This document shows positions 8,690 through 15,849 of a stretch of DNA of 21,729 bases, piece by piece; the first letter of the stretch is position 1; the number at the start of each line of letters is the position of its first letter. Origin of the DNA: Nitrosomonadaceae bacterium. Lineage in GTDB: Bacteria > Pseudomonadota > Gammaproteobacteria > Burkholderiales > Usitatibacteraceae. Where the stretch lies: positions 1 to 21,729 of the forward strand of contig JAJTHU010000202.1 in the NCBI GenBank assembly GCA_021300055.1, read 5' to 3'. The notes under the pieces were generated by a model, which worked only from the letters and a program-made list of their open reading frames with translations, made no database searches and had not been told where the DNA came from. The translations under genes were made by a program, and so were the position numbers.

Positions 8690-8796
8690 CAGTCAACGCC
8701 CGCATTCGCTGCGCGAATGCTCGGGTCGGCTCCGCGCGCCGTGCTCTGCTTGCGCGCGGCCGCCAATGCCAATTCATCGCGGAGGCTCGCGATGCG
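8690..8796. other. 107-base insert with three stem-loops at the murG/murC junction
   Basis: The segment between the two direct-repeat copies is unlike either flanking gene. It folds into three consecutive stem-loops: 8702-8720 (GCATTCGC/GCGAATGC, 3-base loop), 8732-8759 (CCGCGCGC/GCGCGCGG, 12-base loop) and 8775-8794 (CATCGCG/CGCGATG, 6-base loop). It supplies the Shine-Dalgarno and ATG now used by murC. It may be a small non-autonomous repeat element or the product of a template-switch event. I see no close second copy in the window. Confidence 0.75.
8775..8794 (+). promoter_or_regulatory. Stem-loop enclosing the murC ribosome binding site and start codon
   Basis: CATCGCG (8775-8781) pairs perfectly with CGCGATG (8788-8794), leaving a 6-base loop. 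The Shine-Dalgarno GGAGG occupies 8781-8785, at the top of the stem and in the loop. The murC ATG (8792-8794) forms the base of the 3' arm. If it folds in the mRNA, it should hinder initiation unless a ribosome translating the upstream 48-codon ORF opens it. Confidence 0.6.
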
Positions 8797-10198
8797 GCAT
8801 AAGGTTAAGCATCTTCATTTTGTCGGCATTGGCGGGTCCGGCATGTCGGGCATCGCCGAAGTGCTGCTCAATCTGGGCTACACGGTCAGCGGGTCTGACC
8901 TCGGCGAGAGCGCCACGGTCACGCGTTTGCGTGGTCTTGGCGCAAAGGTGCTCATCGGTCACACCGCAAGCAATATTGCTGGTGCAGATGTAGTCGTGAT
9001 ATCCAGTGCGGTCAAGGCGGATAACCCAGAAGTCGTGGCCGCTAAAGCCGCGCAGGTGCCAGTCGTGCCGCGCGCGATGATGCTCGCCGAGTTGATGCGC
9101 TTCAAGCAGGGTATTGCGGTTGCGGGTACGCACGGTAAGACCACCACCACATCGTTGATCTCACACGTTTTGGCTGAGGCGGGGCTCGATCCGACCGTGG
9201 TCATCGGCGGCCGCTTGAACTCGATTGGCACCAACGCCAAGCTCGGCTCGGGCGAGTACCTCGTGGCCGAAGCCGACGAATCGGATGCGTCGTTCCTCTT
9301 TTTGCAACCCATCATGGCCGTGGTCACCAATATCGACCAAGACCACATGGAGACCTACGCGCACGACTTTGCTAAGTTGAAGTCGGCGTTTGTCGAGTTC
9401 TTGGAGCACTTGCCGTTCTACGGACTCGCGGTGGTGTGCATCGATGACGATAACGTGCGCGAAATTGTGCCGCGCATGACCAAGCCAGTGCGTACCTATG
9501 GCTTTGATGCGAGCGCAGATCTCCGCGCCGTAAACGTCACGGCGGCCAACGGCAAGATGCGTTTCACGGCGACGTCCGTGCGCGACAAGACGGTACTTGA
9601 CTGCGAGTTGAACCTAGCGGGTACGCACAACGTGCTTAACGCGCTTTCGGCGATTGCGATTGCGCGCGAGGTCGGCGTTGAGGATGCGGCGATTGCAAAG
9701 GCGCTTGCGTCCTTCGGTGGCGTCGGACGTCGTTTCCAACGCTATGGCGAACTCGCTTGCGGCGCTGGCAAGGATAGCGGCACCTTCACACTTATCGACG
9801 ACTACGGTCACCACCCTGCGGAGATGGCTGCCGTGCTCGCTGCGGCGCGCGGCGCGTTTCCGGGTCGTCGCATTCTGCTGGCGTTTCAGCCCCACCGATT
9901 TACGCGGACGCGCGATTTGTTCGAAGACTTTGTGCGCGTGCTTTCCACGGCGGACGAAGTGGTGTTGGCCGATGTCTACCCCGCAGGCGAAGCACCCATC
10001 GTCGCCGCGGACGGGCGCTCACTTATGCGTGCCATGCGCGTGATGGGGAAGGTCGAGCCAACGTTTGTCGCGACGCCTGCGGAAATGCCGGAGGCGATCC
10101 GCTCGCGCGTGAAAGCGAACGATGTGGTGATCACCATGGGCGCAGGCTCGGTTGGCGGTGTTGCGCCTGCGCTTGCAGGCTTGGCGGGTGGCGAGTGA
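8792..10198 (+). CDS. murC: MurC, UDP-MurNAc:L-alanine ligase
   Basis: First Mur ligase of the pathway, adding L-Ala to UDP-MurNAc in the cytoplasm. The 468-residue protein starts MRHKVKHLHFVGIGGSGMSG, the canonical MurC Rossmann motif, and has the ATP-binding GTHGKTT loop at residues 112-118. The EADESDASF and TNIDQDHMETY motifs follow, with DDYGHHPAE in the C-terminal domain. I chose ATG 8792 because GGAGG lies six bases upstream. A TTG at 8684 would extend the frame by 36 residues of inserted sequence with no MurC character. The start region is unusual: it sits in a hairpin and downstream of a duplicated murC 5' end. The stop overlaps the murB start (TGATG). Confidence 0.96.
   Translation: MRHKVKHLHFVGIGGSGMSGIAEVLLNLGYTVSGSDLGESATVTRLRGLGAKVLIGHTASNIAGADVVVISSAVKADNPEVVAAKAAQVPVVPRAMMLAELMRFKQGIAVAGTHGKTTTTSLISHVLAEAGLDPTVVIGGRLNSIGTNAKLGSGEYLVAEADESDASFLFLQPIMAVVTNIDQDHMETYAHDFAKLKSAFVEFLEHLPFYGLAVVCIDDDNVREIVPRMTKPVRTYGFDASADLRAVNVTAANGKMRFTATSVRDKTVLDCELNLAGTHNVLNALSAIAIAREVGVEDAAIAKALASFGGVGRRFQRYGELACGAGKDSGTFTLIDDYGHHPAEMAAVLAAARGAFPGRRILLAFQPHRFTRTRDLFEDFVRVLSTADEVVLADVYPAGEAPIVAADGRSLMRAMRVMGKVEPTFVATPAEMPEAIRSRVKANDVVITMGAGSVGGVAPALAGLAGGE
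8797..8825 (+). repeat. Direct repeat, copy 2, within murC
   Basis: Second copy of the 29-base repeat, in frame with the functional murC. Here it is followed by the true continuation (GIGGSGMSG), while copy 1 runs into the insert. Confidence 0.97.
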
Positions 10199-11127
10199 TG
10201 AACATGGCTGACCTATCCCAAACCCAAACGAACATCCGCGGAGAGTTGTTGCACAACGAGCCGATGTCGCGCCACGTGTCGTGGCGTGCGGGCGGCAACG
10301 TGAAGCGCTTCTTTAAGCCCGTCGACCTCGATGATCTGCGTGCCTTCCTTCCAACTGTCCCGGCTAACGAGCCAATCATGTTCGTCGGCTTGGGCAGCAA
10401 CCTTCTTATCCGAGACGGTGGCTTTAGCGGAAGCGTTGTGCTCACCACGCCACTGCTCGGCGGCATCGCGCTCGACGCGAACGACGCTCGAATTGTTGTG
10501 GCGGGTGCGGGGGCGGCGTCACCGCATGTCGCGAAGTTCGCCGCGAAGAATCATCTCGGTGGAGCCGAATGGCTTGCCGGTGTGCCTGGCACCATCGGCG
10601 GCGCACTCGCGATGAACGCAGGCTGCTACGGCACCGAAACCTGGGAGCAGTTGGTCGATTGCAAAACGGTTGACCGTCAAGGCCAGTTGCATACACGTAC
10701 GGCGGCGGATTTCGACATTGGTTATCGCCATGTCGAGTTACGTCATGGCCGTATCAACGAGACCGAATGGTTCGTCTCGGCGCGGATGCGTTTTGAACAA
10801 GGTGATGCGGCAGTTGCTCAAGCGCGCATCAAGGAGCTGCTTGCAAAACGCATGGCTTCGCAGCCGCTGGATAAGCCTAACGCGGGTTCTACATTCCGCA
10901 ATCCGCCGGGCGACTACGCAGCGCGGCTCATCGAATCGTGTGGACTCAAGGGCTTCGCGATCGGCGGCGCTCAAGTGTCTACCAAGCACGCCAATTTCAT
11001 TATCAATACCGGCAGCGCCACCGCTGCCGACATCGAAGCGATGATTGAACACATGCAGAAAACCGTTCGCGAGCAGACGGGCGTGGAGTTGATTCGCGAA
11101 GTCAGGATTGTTGGAGAGCACGCTTGA
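10198..11127 (+). CDS. murB: MurB, UDP-N-acetylenolpyruvoylglucosamine reductase
   Basis: FAD- and NADPH-dependent cytoplasmic reductase that makes UDP-MurNAc. The 309-residue protein has the FAD-binding region (VGLGSNLLIRDGGF; AEWLAGVPGTIGGALAMNAG) and a C-terminal domain with AGSTFRNP, whose Ser 231 matches the proton-donor serine of the family, then GDYAARLIE and STKHANFIIN. The short length and lack of an inserted loop suggest the type II form rather than the E. coli-like type I form; this is my reading, not a computed result. ATG 10198 overlaps the murC stop; GTG 10195 and ATG 10204 are nearby alternatives. The 3' end overlaps ddl. Confidence 0.95.
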   Translation: MNMADLSQTQTNIRGELLHNEPMSRHVSWRAGGNVKRFFKPVDLDDLRAFLPTVPANEPIMFVGLGSNLLIRDGGFSGSVVLTTPLLGGIALDANDARIVVAGAGAASPHVAKFAAKNHLGGAEWLAGVPGTIGGALAMNAGCYGTETWEQLVDCKTVDRQGQLHTRTAADFDIGYRHVELRHGRINETEWFVSARMRFEQGDAAVAQARIKELLAKRMASQPLDKPNAGSTFRNPPGDYAARLIESCGLKGFAIGGAQVSTKHANFIINTGSATAADIEAMIEHMQKTVREQTGVELIREVRIVGEHA

Positions 11128-12050
11128 ACATCGACGTAAAGAAACTCGGAAAAGTCGCAGTATTGATGGGCGGCTCGAGCGCGGAGCGCGAAATCTCGCT
11201 GCTCTCCGGCAACGGCGTGCTCGCAGCCTTGCGTGAAAAGGGCGTTGACGCGCACGCGTTCGATCCGTCTGTGCATTCACTGTTTGATTTGCCAAAAGAG
11301 AAGTTCGACCGCGTGTTTATCGCACTTCACGGTCGCTTTGGCGAAGACGGCACGGTGCAGGGCGTGCTCGAAGCGCTCGGCATTCCGTATACCGGCTCGG
11401 GCGTGATGGCGAGCGCGTTGGCCATGGACAAGTGGCGTACCAAGTTGGTTTGGCTGGCGAGTGGTGTGCCCACGCCGCGCTATCACTTGCTCACGCCAGA
11501 CAGCAATTTCGCCAAGGTGCTGGATGACCTCGGGCTGCCGATGATCGTCAAGCCAGCGCGCGAAGGCTCGTCCATCGGTGTCACCAAAGTGCACACGGCC
11601 AACGAATTACCCGATGCATTCGCGCTGGCGCACAAGCTTGATCCGCTGGTGATCGCCGAAGAGTTCATCGACGGGCAAGAGTTAACCGCCACCATTGTTG
11701 GCGACGACGCGTTGCCGCTGATTCGTATCGAAGCGCCCCAGGGTGCTTATGACTACAAGAACAAATACTTCACCGACGACACGAAGTACCACTGCCCGTC
11801 TGGGATTCGTCCCGAGCTTGAAGACGAGATCCGCGCCACGGCGTTGAAAGCGTTTCGCGTACTCGGCTGTACGGGCTGGGCGCGCGCCGATGTGATGTTG
11901 CGTCCAGATGGTCGCTACTCGTTCCTCGAAATGAATACCTCGCCGGGTATGACTGGACACTCGCTTGTGCCGATGGCGGCGCGTGCGGTTGGTCTGAGCT
12001 ATCCCGATCTTTGTGTACGCATTCTTTCCATGGCGAAGTTGAACAGCTAA
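11124..12050 (+). CDS. ddl: Ddl, D-alanine-D-alanine ligase
   Basis: Cytoplasmic ATP-grasp enzyme that joins two D-alanines for MurF. The 308-residue protein begins with the GGSSAEREISLLSG motif and continues with the AMDKWRTK segment, the ATP-binding KPAREGSSIGVTKV region (about residue 143), EEFIDGQELT, and LEMNTSPGMTGHSL near residue 270. The start is a TTG whose last two bases begin the murB stop (TTGA), with GGAGAG at 11113-11118 as ribosome site. The first ATG in frame lies inside the conserved GGSSAERE motif and is too late. The length fits the DdlB type found in dcw clusters. Confidence 0.95.
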   Translation: MNIDVKKLGKVAVLMGGSSAEREISLLSGNGVLAALREKGVDAHAFDPSVHSLFDLPKEKFDRVFIALHGRFGEDGTVQGVLEALGIPYTGSGVMASALAMDKWRTKLVWLASGVPTPRYHLLTPDSNFAKVLDDLGLPMIVKPAREGSSIGVTKVHTANELPDAFALAHKLDPLVIAEEFIDGQELTATIVGDDALPLIRIEAPQGAYDYKNKYFTDDTKYHCPSGIRPELEDEIRATALKAFRVLGCTGWARADVMLRPDGRYSFLEMNTSPGMTGHSLVPMAARAVGLSYPDLCVRILSMAKLNS

Positions 12051-12988
12051 TGGCTAAGCCTCCCTCCCGCCCCCTCGCTAAAGCTGACGCAGCGTCGTCG
12101 GCTGCGCCGCTGCACTCGCGGCGCAGCGTGGTGCTGGGCGTGTCGCTCATGGCGATGCTGCTCGCGGCGGCAGGTGTGTTTGCGGCGCTGGGAACGTTGC
12201 CGCAGTTGGCGCGTCATTTCCCCGTTGAGCGCGTGGTGTTCGTGAGCGCTGGTCCTGAGCGACTTGTTGAGGTGAGCAACGAGGAGCTTGAGCGCGTCGC
12301 AGAAGCGCTGCAAACCCGCGGCGCGAACATGCTGCAACTCGATTTGATCGCCCTGAAAGCAGCGATTAAGCAGATTACCTGGGTGCGCGAAGCCACTGTA
12401 CGGCGGCAGTTTCCGGGGACGCTGGAGGTGGCGATTGAAGAGCATCGCGTGGCGGCACGCTGGGCGGCGTTGTCGGTGAAGCCAGCCAGTGCGGAAAACA
12501 CGGAAAGCGCGGATAGCGCGGAAAGCGATCAGGGCGCTGAGTCAAAGCGCCCGCTGGTGAACACCTTTGGTGAAGTCTTTTCCGCGCAAATGAGCGACGA
12601 GCGTGCCGACCAGTTGCCACTCCTGCGCGGGCCAGCAGACTCTTCAGCCGAAGTATTGACGCGCATGGTGTCGGCCGCCCCAGTGCTTACCGAGATCTCA
12701 CGCAGTGCGCGAGAAGTGACCCTCACCGAGCGGCGCGCATGGCGTGTGGTGCTCGATAACGGCACGGCACTTGAGCTCGGCCGAACCGATAGTGACGTGC
12801 GATTGGCGCGCTTTGTCCGCGCCTACCCACAAGTTGTCGTCCTGCAAAACCCAAATGGCAATGTTGATTTGCGTTACGCAGGCGGCTTTGCAATTAAAGG
12901 CACGCTACCGGCGGCGAAGGCGAAGTCGACCACAAAGGTCGAAAGCCCAACCCGTGTCGGTAACGGACGCAGTACCTTAATGCACTAG
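12050..12988 (+). CDS. ftsQ: FtsQ, bitopic divisome protein
   Basis: Single-pass inner-membrane protein that recruits FtsB/FtsL and later divisome proteins. The 312-residue product has a short cytoplasmic N-terminus, one membrane segment (about residues 27-48), a POTRA-like region (roughly 55-125, with RGANMLQLDL and ITWVREATVRRQFPGTL), and the FtsQ beta domain resuming at LVNTFGEVF. Two things are odd: an acidic Ala/Glu/Ser insert at about residues 145-168 encoded by a 9-base tandem repeat, and a basic C-terminal tail of about 25 residues. ATG 12050 shares a base with the ddl stop (TAATG). An earlier in-frame ATG at 12011 lies inside ddl and is unlikely. Confidence 0.92.
   Translation: MAKPPSRPLAKADAASSAAPLHSRRSVVLGVSLMAMLLAAAGVFAALGTLPQLARHFPVERVVFVSAGPERLVEVSNEELERVAEALQTRGANMLQLDLIALKAAIKQITWVREATVRRQFPGTLEVAIEEHRVAARWAALSVKPASAENTESADSAESDQGAESKRPLVNTFGEVFSAQMSDERADQLPLLRGPADSSAEVLTRMVSAAPVLTEISRSAREVTLTERRAWRVVLDNGTALELGRTDSDVRLARFVRAYPQVVVLQNPNGNVDLRYAGGFAIKGTLPAAKAKSTTKVESPTRVGNGRSTLMH
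12492..12527 (+). repeat. Four tandem copies of a 9-base unit in ftsQ
   Basis: Units are CGGAAAACA, CGGAAAGCG, CGGATAGCG and CGGAAAGCG. Because nine is a multiple of three, copy-number changes keep the frame. The repeat encodes an acidic low-complexity stretch (AENTESADSAESD) between the POTRA-like and beta regions. Confidence 0.9.
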
Positions 12989-13005
12989 CAGAGCGGATAA
13001 CCAAC

Positions 13006-14238
13006 ATGAACCGAGAAATCAGAAACTTGATTGTTGCCCTCGACATTGGCACCTCTAAGATCGTCGCGATCGTCGCTGAGGTGAACAGTGAAGGCGCGAT
13101 CGCGGTGCTTGGCTTGGGGCAGCACCCATCGCGCGGCTTGAAGAAGGGCGTGGTCGTCAACATTGAGGCGACTGTTGCAGGCATTCAAAGAGCCCTTGAA
13201 GAAGCGGAGCTTATGGCGGACGTCAAGATCAAAGACGTCATCACTGGCATCGCAGGCTCGCACATCAAGAGCTTCAACTCGCACGGCATGGTCGCCATCA
13301 AAGACCGCGAAGTGTCGCAGTTCGACGTCGATCGCGTCGTTGAGACCGCGCGCGCCGTCAACATTCCGATGGACCAGCAAATCCTGCACATCCTCACGCA
13401 GGAATTCATCATCGATGGCCAAGAGGATGTGCGTGAGCCAGTCGGCATGAGTGGTGTGCGCTTGGAGGTGAAGGTACACATCGTCACTGGTGCGGTGAGT
13501 GCCGCGCAGAACATCATGAAGTGTGTACGTCGCTGTGGCTTGGAGCCGCGCGACTTGGTGTTGCAGCCACTGGCCTCCGCCGTCGCCGTGCTCTCGCCTG
13601 ATGAAAAAGACCTCGGCGTTTGCTTGGTCGATATCGGTGGCGGCACGACGGACATCGCCGTGTTTACCGGTGGCGCGATTCGTCATACCGCGGTCATCCC
13701 CATCGCGGGCGACCAGATCACCAATGACATCGCCATGGCGCTGCGCACACCGACTAAGGACGCTGAGGACATCAAGATCGCGCACGGCTGCGCGCTGCGT
13801 TCCATTGCCAGCGTCAATGATGTGATTGAAGTCCCAGGCGTGGGCGATCGCGGCCCACGTCAGATGTCGCGCCAAACGCTTGCCGAAGTGATCGAGCCGC
13901 GTGTGGAAGAACTGTATTCGTTGATCCAGCGCGAACTGCGCGCGAGTGGTTTTGAGGAGTTGCTCTCTAGCGGCATCGTGCTTACCGGCGGCAGCGCAGC
14001 CATGGCAGGCATGGTGGAGCTTGGTGAGGAAGTGTTCCACATGCCGGTGCGTATGGGCGTGCCGCATTACGCCGGTGGTCTTGCTGAAGTGGTGTGTAAC
14101 CCGCGGTTCTCCACGGCGGTTGGATTGCTATTGACCGGATTGGAGCAGCGTCAGCGCGAAGAGCATGTGCGCCTGCAATCGAGCAGCTTCAAGAGCGTGT
14201 TTGATCGCATGGCGAGCTGGTTCAAAGGAAATTTTTAG
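13006..14238 (+). CDS. ftsA: FtsA, actin-like Z-ring membrane anchor
   Basis: Actin-fold ATPase that tethers FtsZ to the inner membrane and starts divisome assembly. The 410-residue protein opens with the phosphate-1 motif (VALDIGTSKIVAIV), contains a 1C domain region, the phosphate-2 motif DIGGGTTDIAVF, and the adenosine motif LTGGSAAMAGM. It ends with an amphipathic membrane-targeting helix (VFDRMASWFKGNF). The length is close to the family norm. It starts 17 bases after ftsQ with only a weak purine site (AGAGCGG), and is followed by 57 bases before ftsZ. Confidence 0.97.
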   Translation: MNREIRNLIVALDIGTSKIVAIVAEVNSEGAIAVLGLGQHPSRGLKKGVVVNIEATVAGIQRALEEAELMADVKIKDVITGIAGSHIKSFNSHGMVAIKDREVSQFDVDRVVETARAVNIPMDQQILHILTQEFIIDGQEDVREPVGMSGVRLEVKVHIVTGAVSAAQNIMKCVRRCGLEPRDLVLQPLASAVAVLSPDEKDLGVCLVDIGGGTTDIAVFTGGAIRHTAVIPIAGDQITNDIAMALRTPTKDAEDIKIAHGCALRSIASVNDVIEVPGVGDRGPRQMSRQTLAEVIEPRVEELYSLIQRELRASGFEELLSSGIVLTGGSAAMAGMVELGEEVFHMPVRMGVPHYAGGLAEVVCNPRFSTAVGLLLTGLEQRQREEHVRLQSSSFKSVFDRMASWFKGNF

Positions 14239-14280
14239 GTTGTTTTTTTGGAGTTGGTCCACGTAGTAAAAACCTTAGCA

Positions 14281-14286
14281 GAGGAG
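14281..14286 (+). promoter_or_regulatory. ftsZ ribosome binding site
   Basis: GAGGAG lies nine bases before ATG 14296 and decides the ftsZ start. The frame is open further upstream to 14248, but those residues do not resemble FtsZ. Confidence 0.85.
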
Positions 14287-14295
14287 CGTAATACC

Positions 14296-15489
14296 ATGAT
14301 TGAAATTCTCGATAACTCACAACCCGAAGCCGTGATCAAGGTGATCGGCGTGGGCGGCTGCGGCGGCAATGCGGTCGATCACATGATCACCAATGGTGTG
14401 GCGGGGGTTGAATTCATTTGTGCAAATACCGATGCACAAGCACTGAAGCGCAATCAAGCGCGCACAGTGCTGCAGCTCGGCGGCACGGTGACGCGTGGAT
14501 TGGGTGCAGGTGCCAATCCTGAAATTGGCCGTGCGGCCGCGATCGAAGACCGTGAGCGCATTGCTGAAATGATCCAAGGCGCGGACATGCTCTTCATCAC
14601 CGCCGGCATGGGTGGTGGCACCGGCACGGGCGCAGCACCGATCGTCGCAGAAGTTGCGCGCGAAATGGGTGTGCTGACCGTTGCGGTCGTGACCAAGCCA
14701 TTCGCCTTCGAAGGCAAACGCATGAAGGCGGCGACGGCAGGTATCGAAGCGCTCAAGCAGAACGTCGATTCACTCATCATCATCCCGAACGATCGGCTGA
14801 TGGAAGTCTTGGGTGAGGACGCCACGTTTGAGGACGGCTTCAAGGCGGCCAACGACGTGTTGCATGGTGCGGTCGCAGGCATCGCCGAAATCATCAACTG
14901 TCCTGGCTTGGTGAACGTCGACTTCGCTGACGTGCGCACCGTCATGAGCGAGAACGGTGTGGCCATGATGGGCTCGGCGACCGCTTCCGGTGCTGACCGC
15001 GCGCAAGTCGCCGCGGAGCGCGCCGCAGCGTCGCCACTGCTCGAAGACGTAAACCTCACGGGCGCGCGCGGCGTGCTGGTGAATATCACGGCGTCGAAGT
15101 CCTTGAAGCTGAAGGAAGTCCACGAAGTAATGAACACCATCCGCAGCTTCACCGCTGAAGACGCCACCGTGATCTTCGGTAGCGTGTTCGACGAGGCCAT
15201 GGGCGACGCACTGCGCGTGACCATCGTTGCGACGGGCCTTGGTGGTCGTATCACGAAGCAAGCACCACAGGTGGTGTACTCGGCACCAGTGATGCAGCGT
15301 ACCGGCACGGACGACGCTGTTGGAGCGGTTGGCCAACAACAAGCTACGCCCGCAGGCGCAATCAACTACGCTGAGCTTGATCAGCCAGCGGTGATGCGTT
15401 CGCGGCGTACTGCGCAGGTGTCTGCTTTGCAGACGTCCGGAATGGATACTTATGACATTCCGGCATTCCTCCGCAAACAAGCCGATTAG
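14296..15489 (+). CDS. ftsZ: FtsZ, tubulin-like division GTPase
   Basis: Cytoplasmic GTPase that polymerises into the Z ring. The 397-residue protein has the tubulin signature GGGTGTG at residues 106-112, GVGGCGGNAVDHM at the N-terminus, the T7-loop region NVDFADVRTVM, and the conserved C-terminal peptide YDIPAFLRKQAD that binds FtsA. The variable linker before it is short. It is the last gene of the uninterrupted dcw run. The final base of its TAG stop (15489) is also the first base of a 142-base palindromic element, so the stop codon sits exactly at a junction. Confidence 0.98.
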   Translation: MIEILDNSQPEAVIKVIGVGGCGGNAVDHMITNGVAGVEFICANTDAQALKRNQARTVLQLGGTVTRGLGAGANPEIGRAAAIEDRERIAEMIQGADMLFITAGMGGGTGTGAAPIVAEVAREMGVLTVAVVTKPFAFEGKRMKAATAGIEALKQNVDSLIIIPNDRLMEVLGEDATFEDGFKAANDVLHGAVAGIAEIINCPGLVNVDFADVRTVMSENGVAMMGSATASGADRAQVAAERAAASPLLEDVNLTGARGVLVNITASKSLKLKEVHEVMNTIRSFTAEDATVIFGSVFDEAMGDALRVTIVATGLGGRITKQAPQVVYSAPVMQRTGTDDAVGAVGQQQATPAGAINYAELDQPAVMRSRRTAQVSALQTSGMDTYDIPAFLRKQAD

Positions 15490-15630
15490 CATGGCCTCAT
15501 CAATCTGCTGCGCGGCTTGATCGCGGCGTTGCGCGGTGCTCGTGATCCTCATGGATTTCATATCCATTCCGGTCACTGCGCTCCGTGCGCCTTGCGCTGA
15601 AGCCGCTCGCGACGATTGCTGAAGCCATGC
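15489..15630. repeat. 142-base palindromic element with 17-bp terminal inverted repeats
   Basis: The ends GCATGGCCTCATCAATC (15489-15505) and GATTGCTGAAGCCATGC (15614-15630) are inverted repeats matching at 15 of 17 positions. The centre is a perfect small stem-loop, ATGGAT (15551-15556) and ATCCAT (15562-15567) around TTCAT, at the exact midpoint. The arms between show further interrupted complementarity, so the whole unit can fold as one long hairpin. There is no convincing coding content. It resembles a MITE-like or dispersed repeat, but no second copy is in the window to confirm that. Confidence 0.75.
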
Positions 15631-15637
15631 GTATAGC

Positions 15638-15659
15638 GGTGGCGACAATTTCCGCCGCC
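15638..15659. repeat. Stem-loop, 7-bp stem
   Basis: GGTGGCG (15638-15644) pairs with CGCCGCC (15653-15659) with one G-U pair and an 8-base loop. It lies directly after the 142-base element and has no T-run. Confidence 0.45.
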
Positions 15660-15687
15660 TAGTCCAGCAGCACGATTGGATCGGCAC

Positions 15688-15724
15688 CATCGTCAGACGG
15701 GAACCTCTGCCCCGTCTGACGATG
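15688..15724. terminator. Perfect 14-bp stem-loop after ftsZ, possible terminator
   Basis: CATCGTCAGACGGG (15688-15701) pairs perfectly with CCCGTCTGACGATG (15711-15724) around a 9-base loop. No T-run follows, so it is not a classical intrinsic terminator. It could slow transcription, protect an mRNA 3' end, or be a repeat element. Confidence 0.45.
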
Positions 15725-15755
15725 CGTCGCCGTCGCAATTTGCAGGAAACGAAAG

Positions 15756-15814
15756 TCGTTTATCCACGGGCGTTTTCAGGCAAAAACGTGCTGGAAACGC
15801 CCGTGGATAAACGA
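15756..15814. repeat. 24-bp near-perfect inverted repeat with DnaA-box-like arms
   Basis: Bases 15756-15779 pair with 15791-15814, with a single G-U, around an 11-base loop. Each arm contains TTATCCACG, which differs from the DnaA box TTATCCACA only at the last base, in opposite orientations. An alternative inner stem (CGTTTT/AAAACG) is nested in it. There is no clear T-run, so termination is uncertain. The resemblance to DnaA boxes may be chance. Confidence 0.7.
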
Positions 15815-15849
15815 GCTTTGATAGACCGCCGCTTACTCCTATGCTCGGT

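Larger units (their letters stand above)
8656..8802 (+). other. 48-codon ORF, displaced original murC start
   Basis: ATG 8656 overlaps the murG stop (ATGA), exactly as other junctions in this operon do, and encodes MKHKVKHLHFV, the standard MurC N-terminus. After 11 codons the sequence diverges into unrelated Arg/Ala-rich residues and stops at TAA 8800-8802. That stop lies just past the present murC start at 8792, in a different frame. The ORF therefore looks like the ancestral murC start cut off by an insertion. It could still be translated by ribosomes leaving murG and act as a leader that delivers ribosomes to murC. Whether a stable peptide is made is unknown. Confidence 0.7.

Noticed and set aside
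8684..8791. N-terminal extension of murC from TTG 8684
   Set aside because: The extra 36 residues are encoded by the inserted sequence, have no MurC character, and the internal ATG 8792 has a good GGAGG.
8656..8825. Insertion sequence at murG/murC
   Set aside because: The insert is about 107 bases with no transposase and no clear terminal inverted repeats, so it is described as a small insert with a duplication rather than an IS.
12985..14067. 360-codon - strand frame opposite ftsA
   Set aside because: His/Arg/Asp-rich composition typical of an antisense shadow, entirely within a clear ftsA gene.
14248..14295. Upstream extension of ftsZ
   Set aside because: The residues do not match FtsZ, and GAGGAG at 14281 points to ATG 14296.
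14770..15738. Long - strand open frame across ftsZ and the palindromic element
   Set aside because: It is antisense to ftsZ over most of its length, has no recognisable domain, and arises from the codon bias of a GC-rich gene on the other strand.
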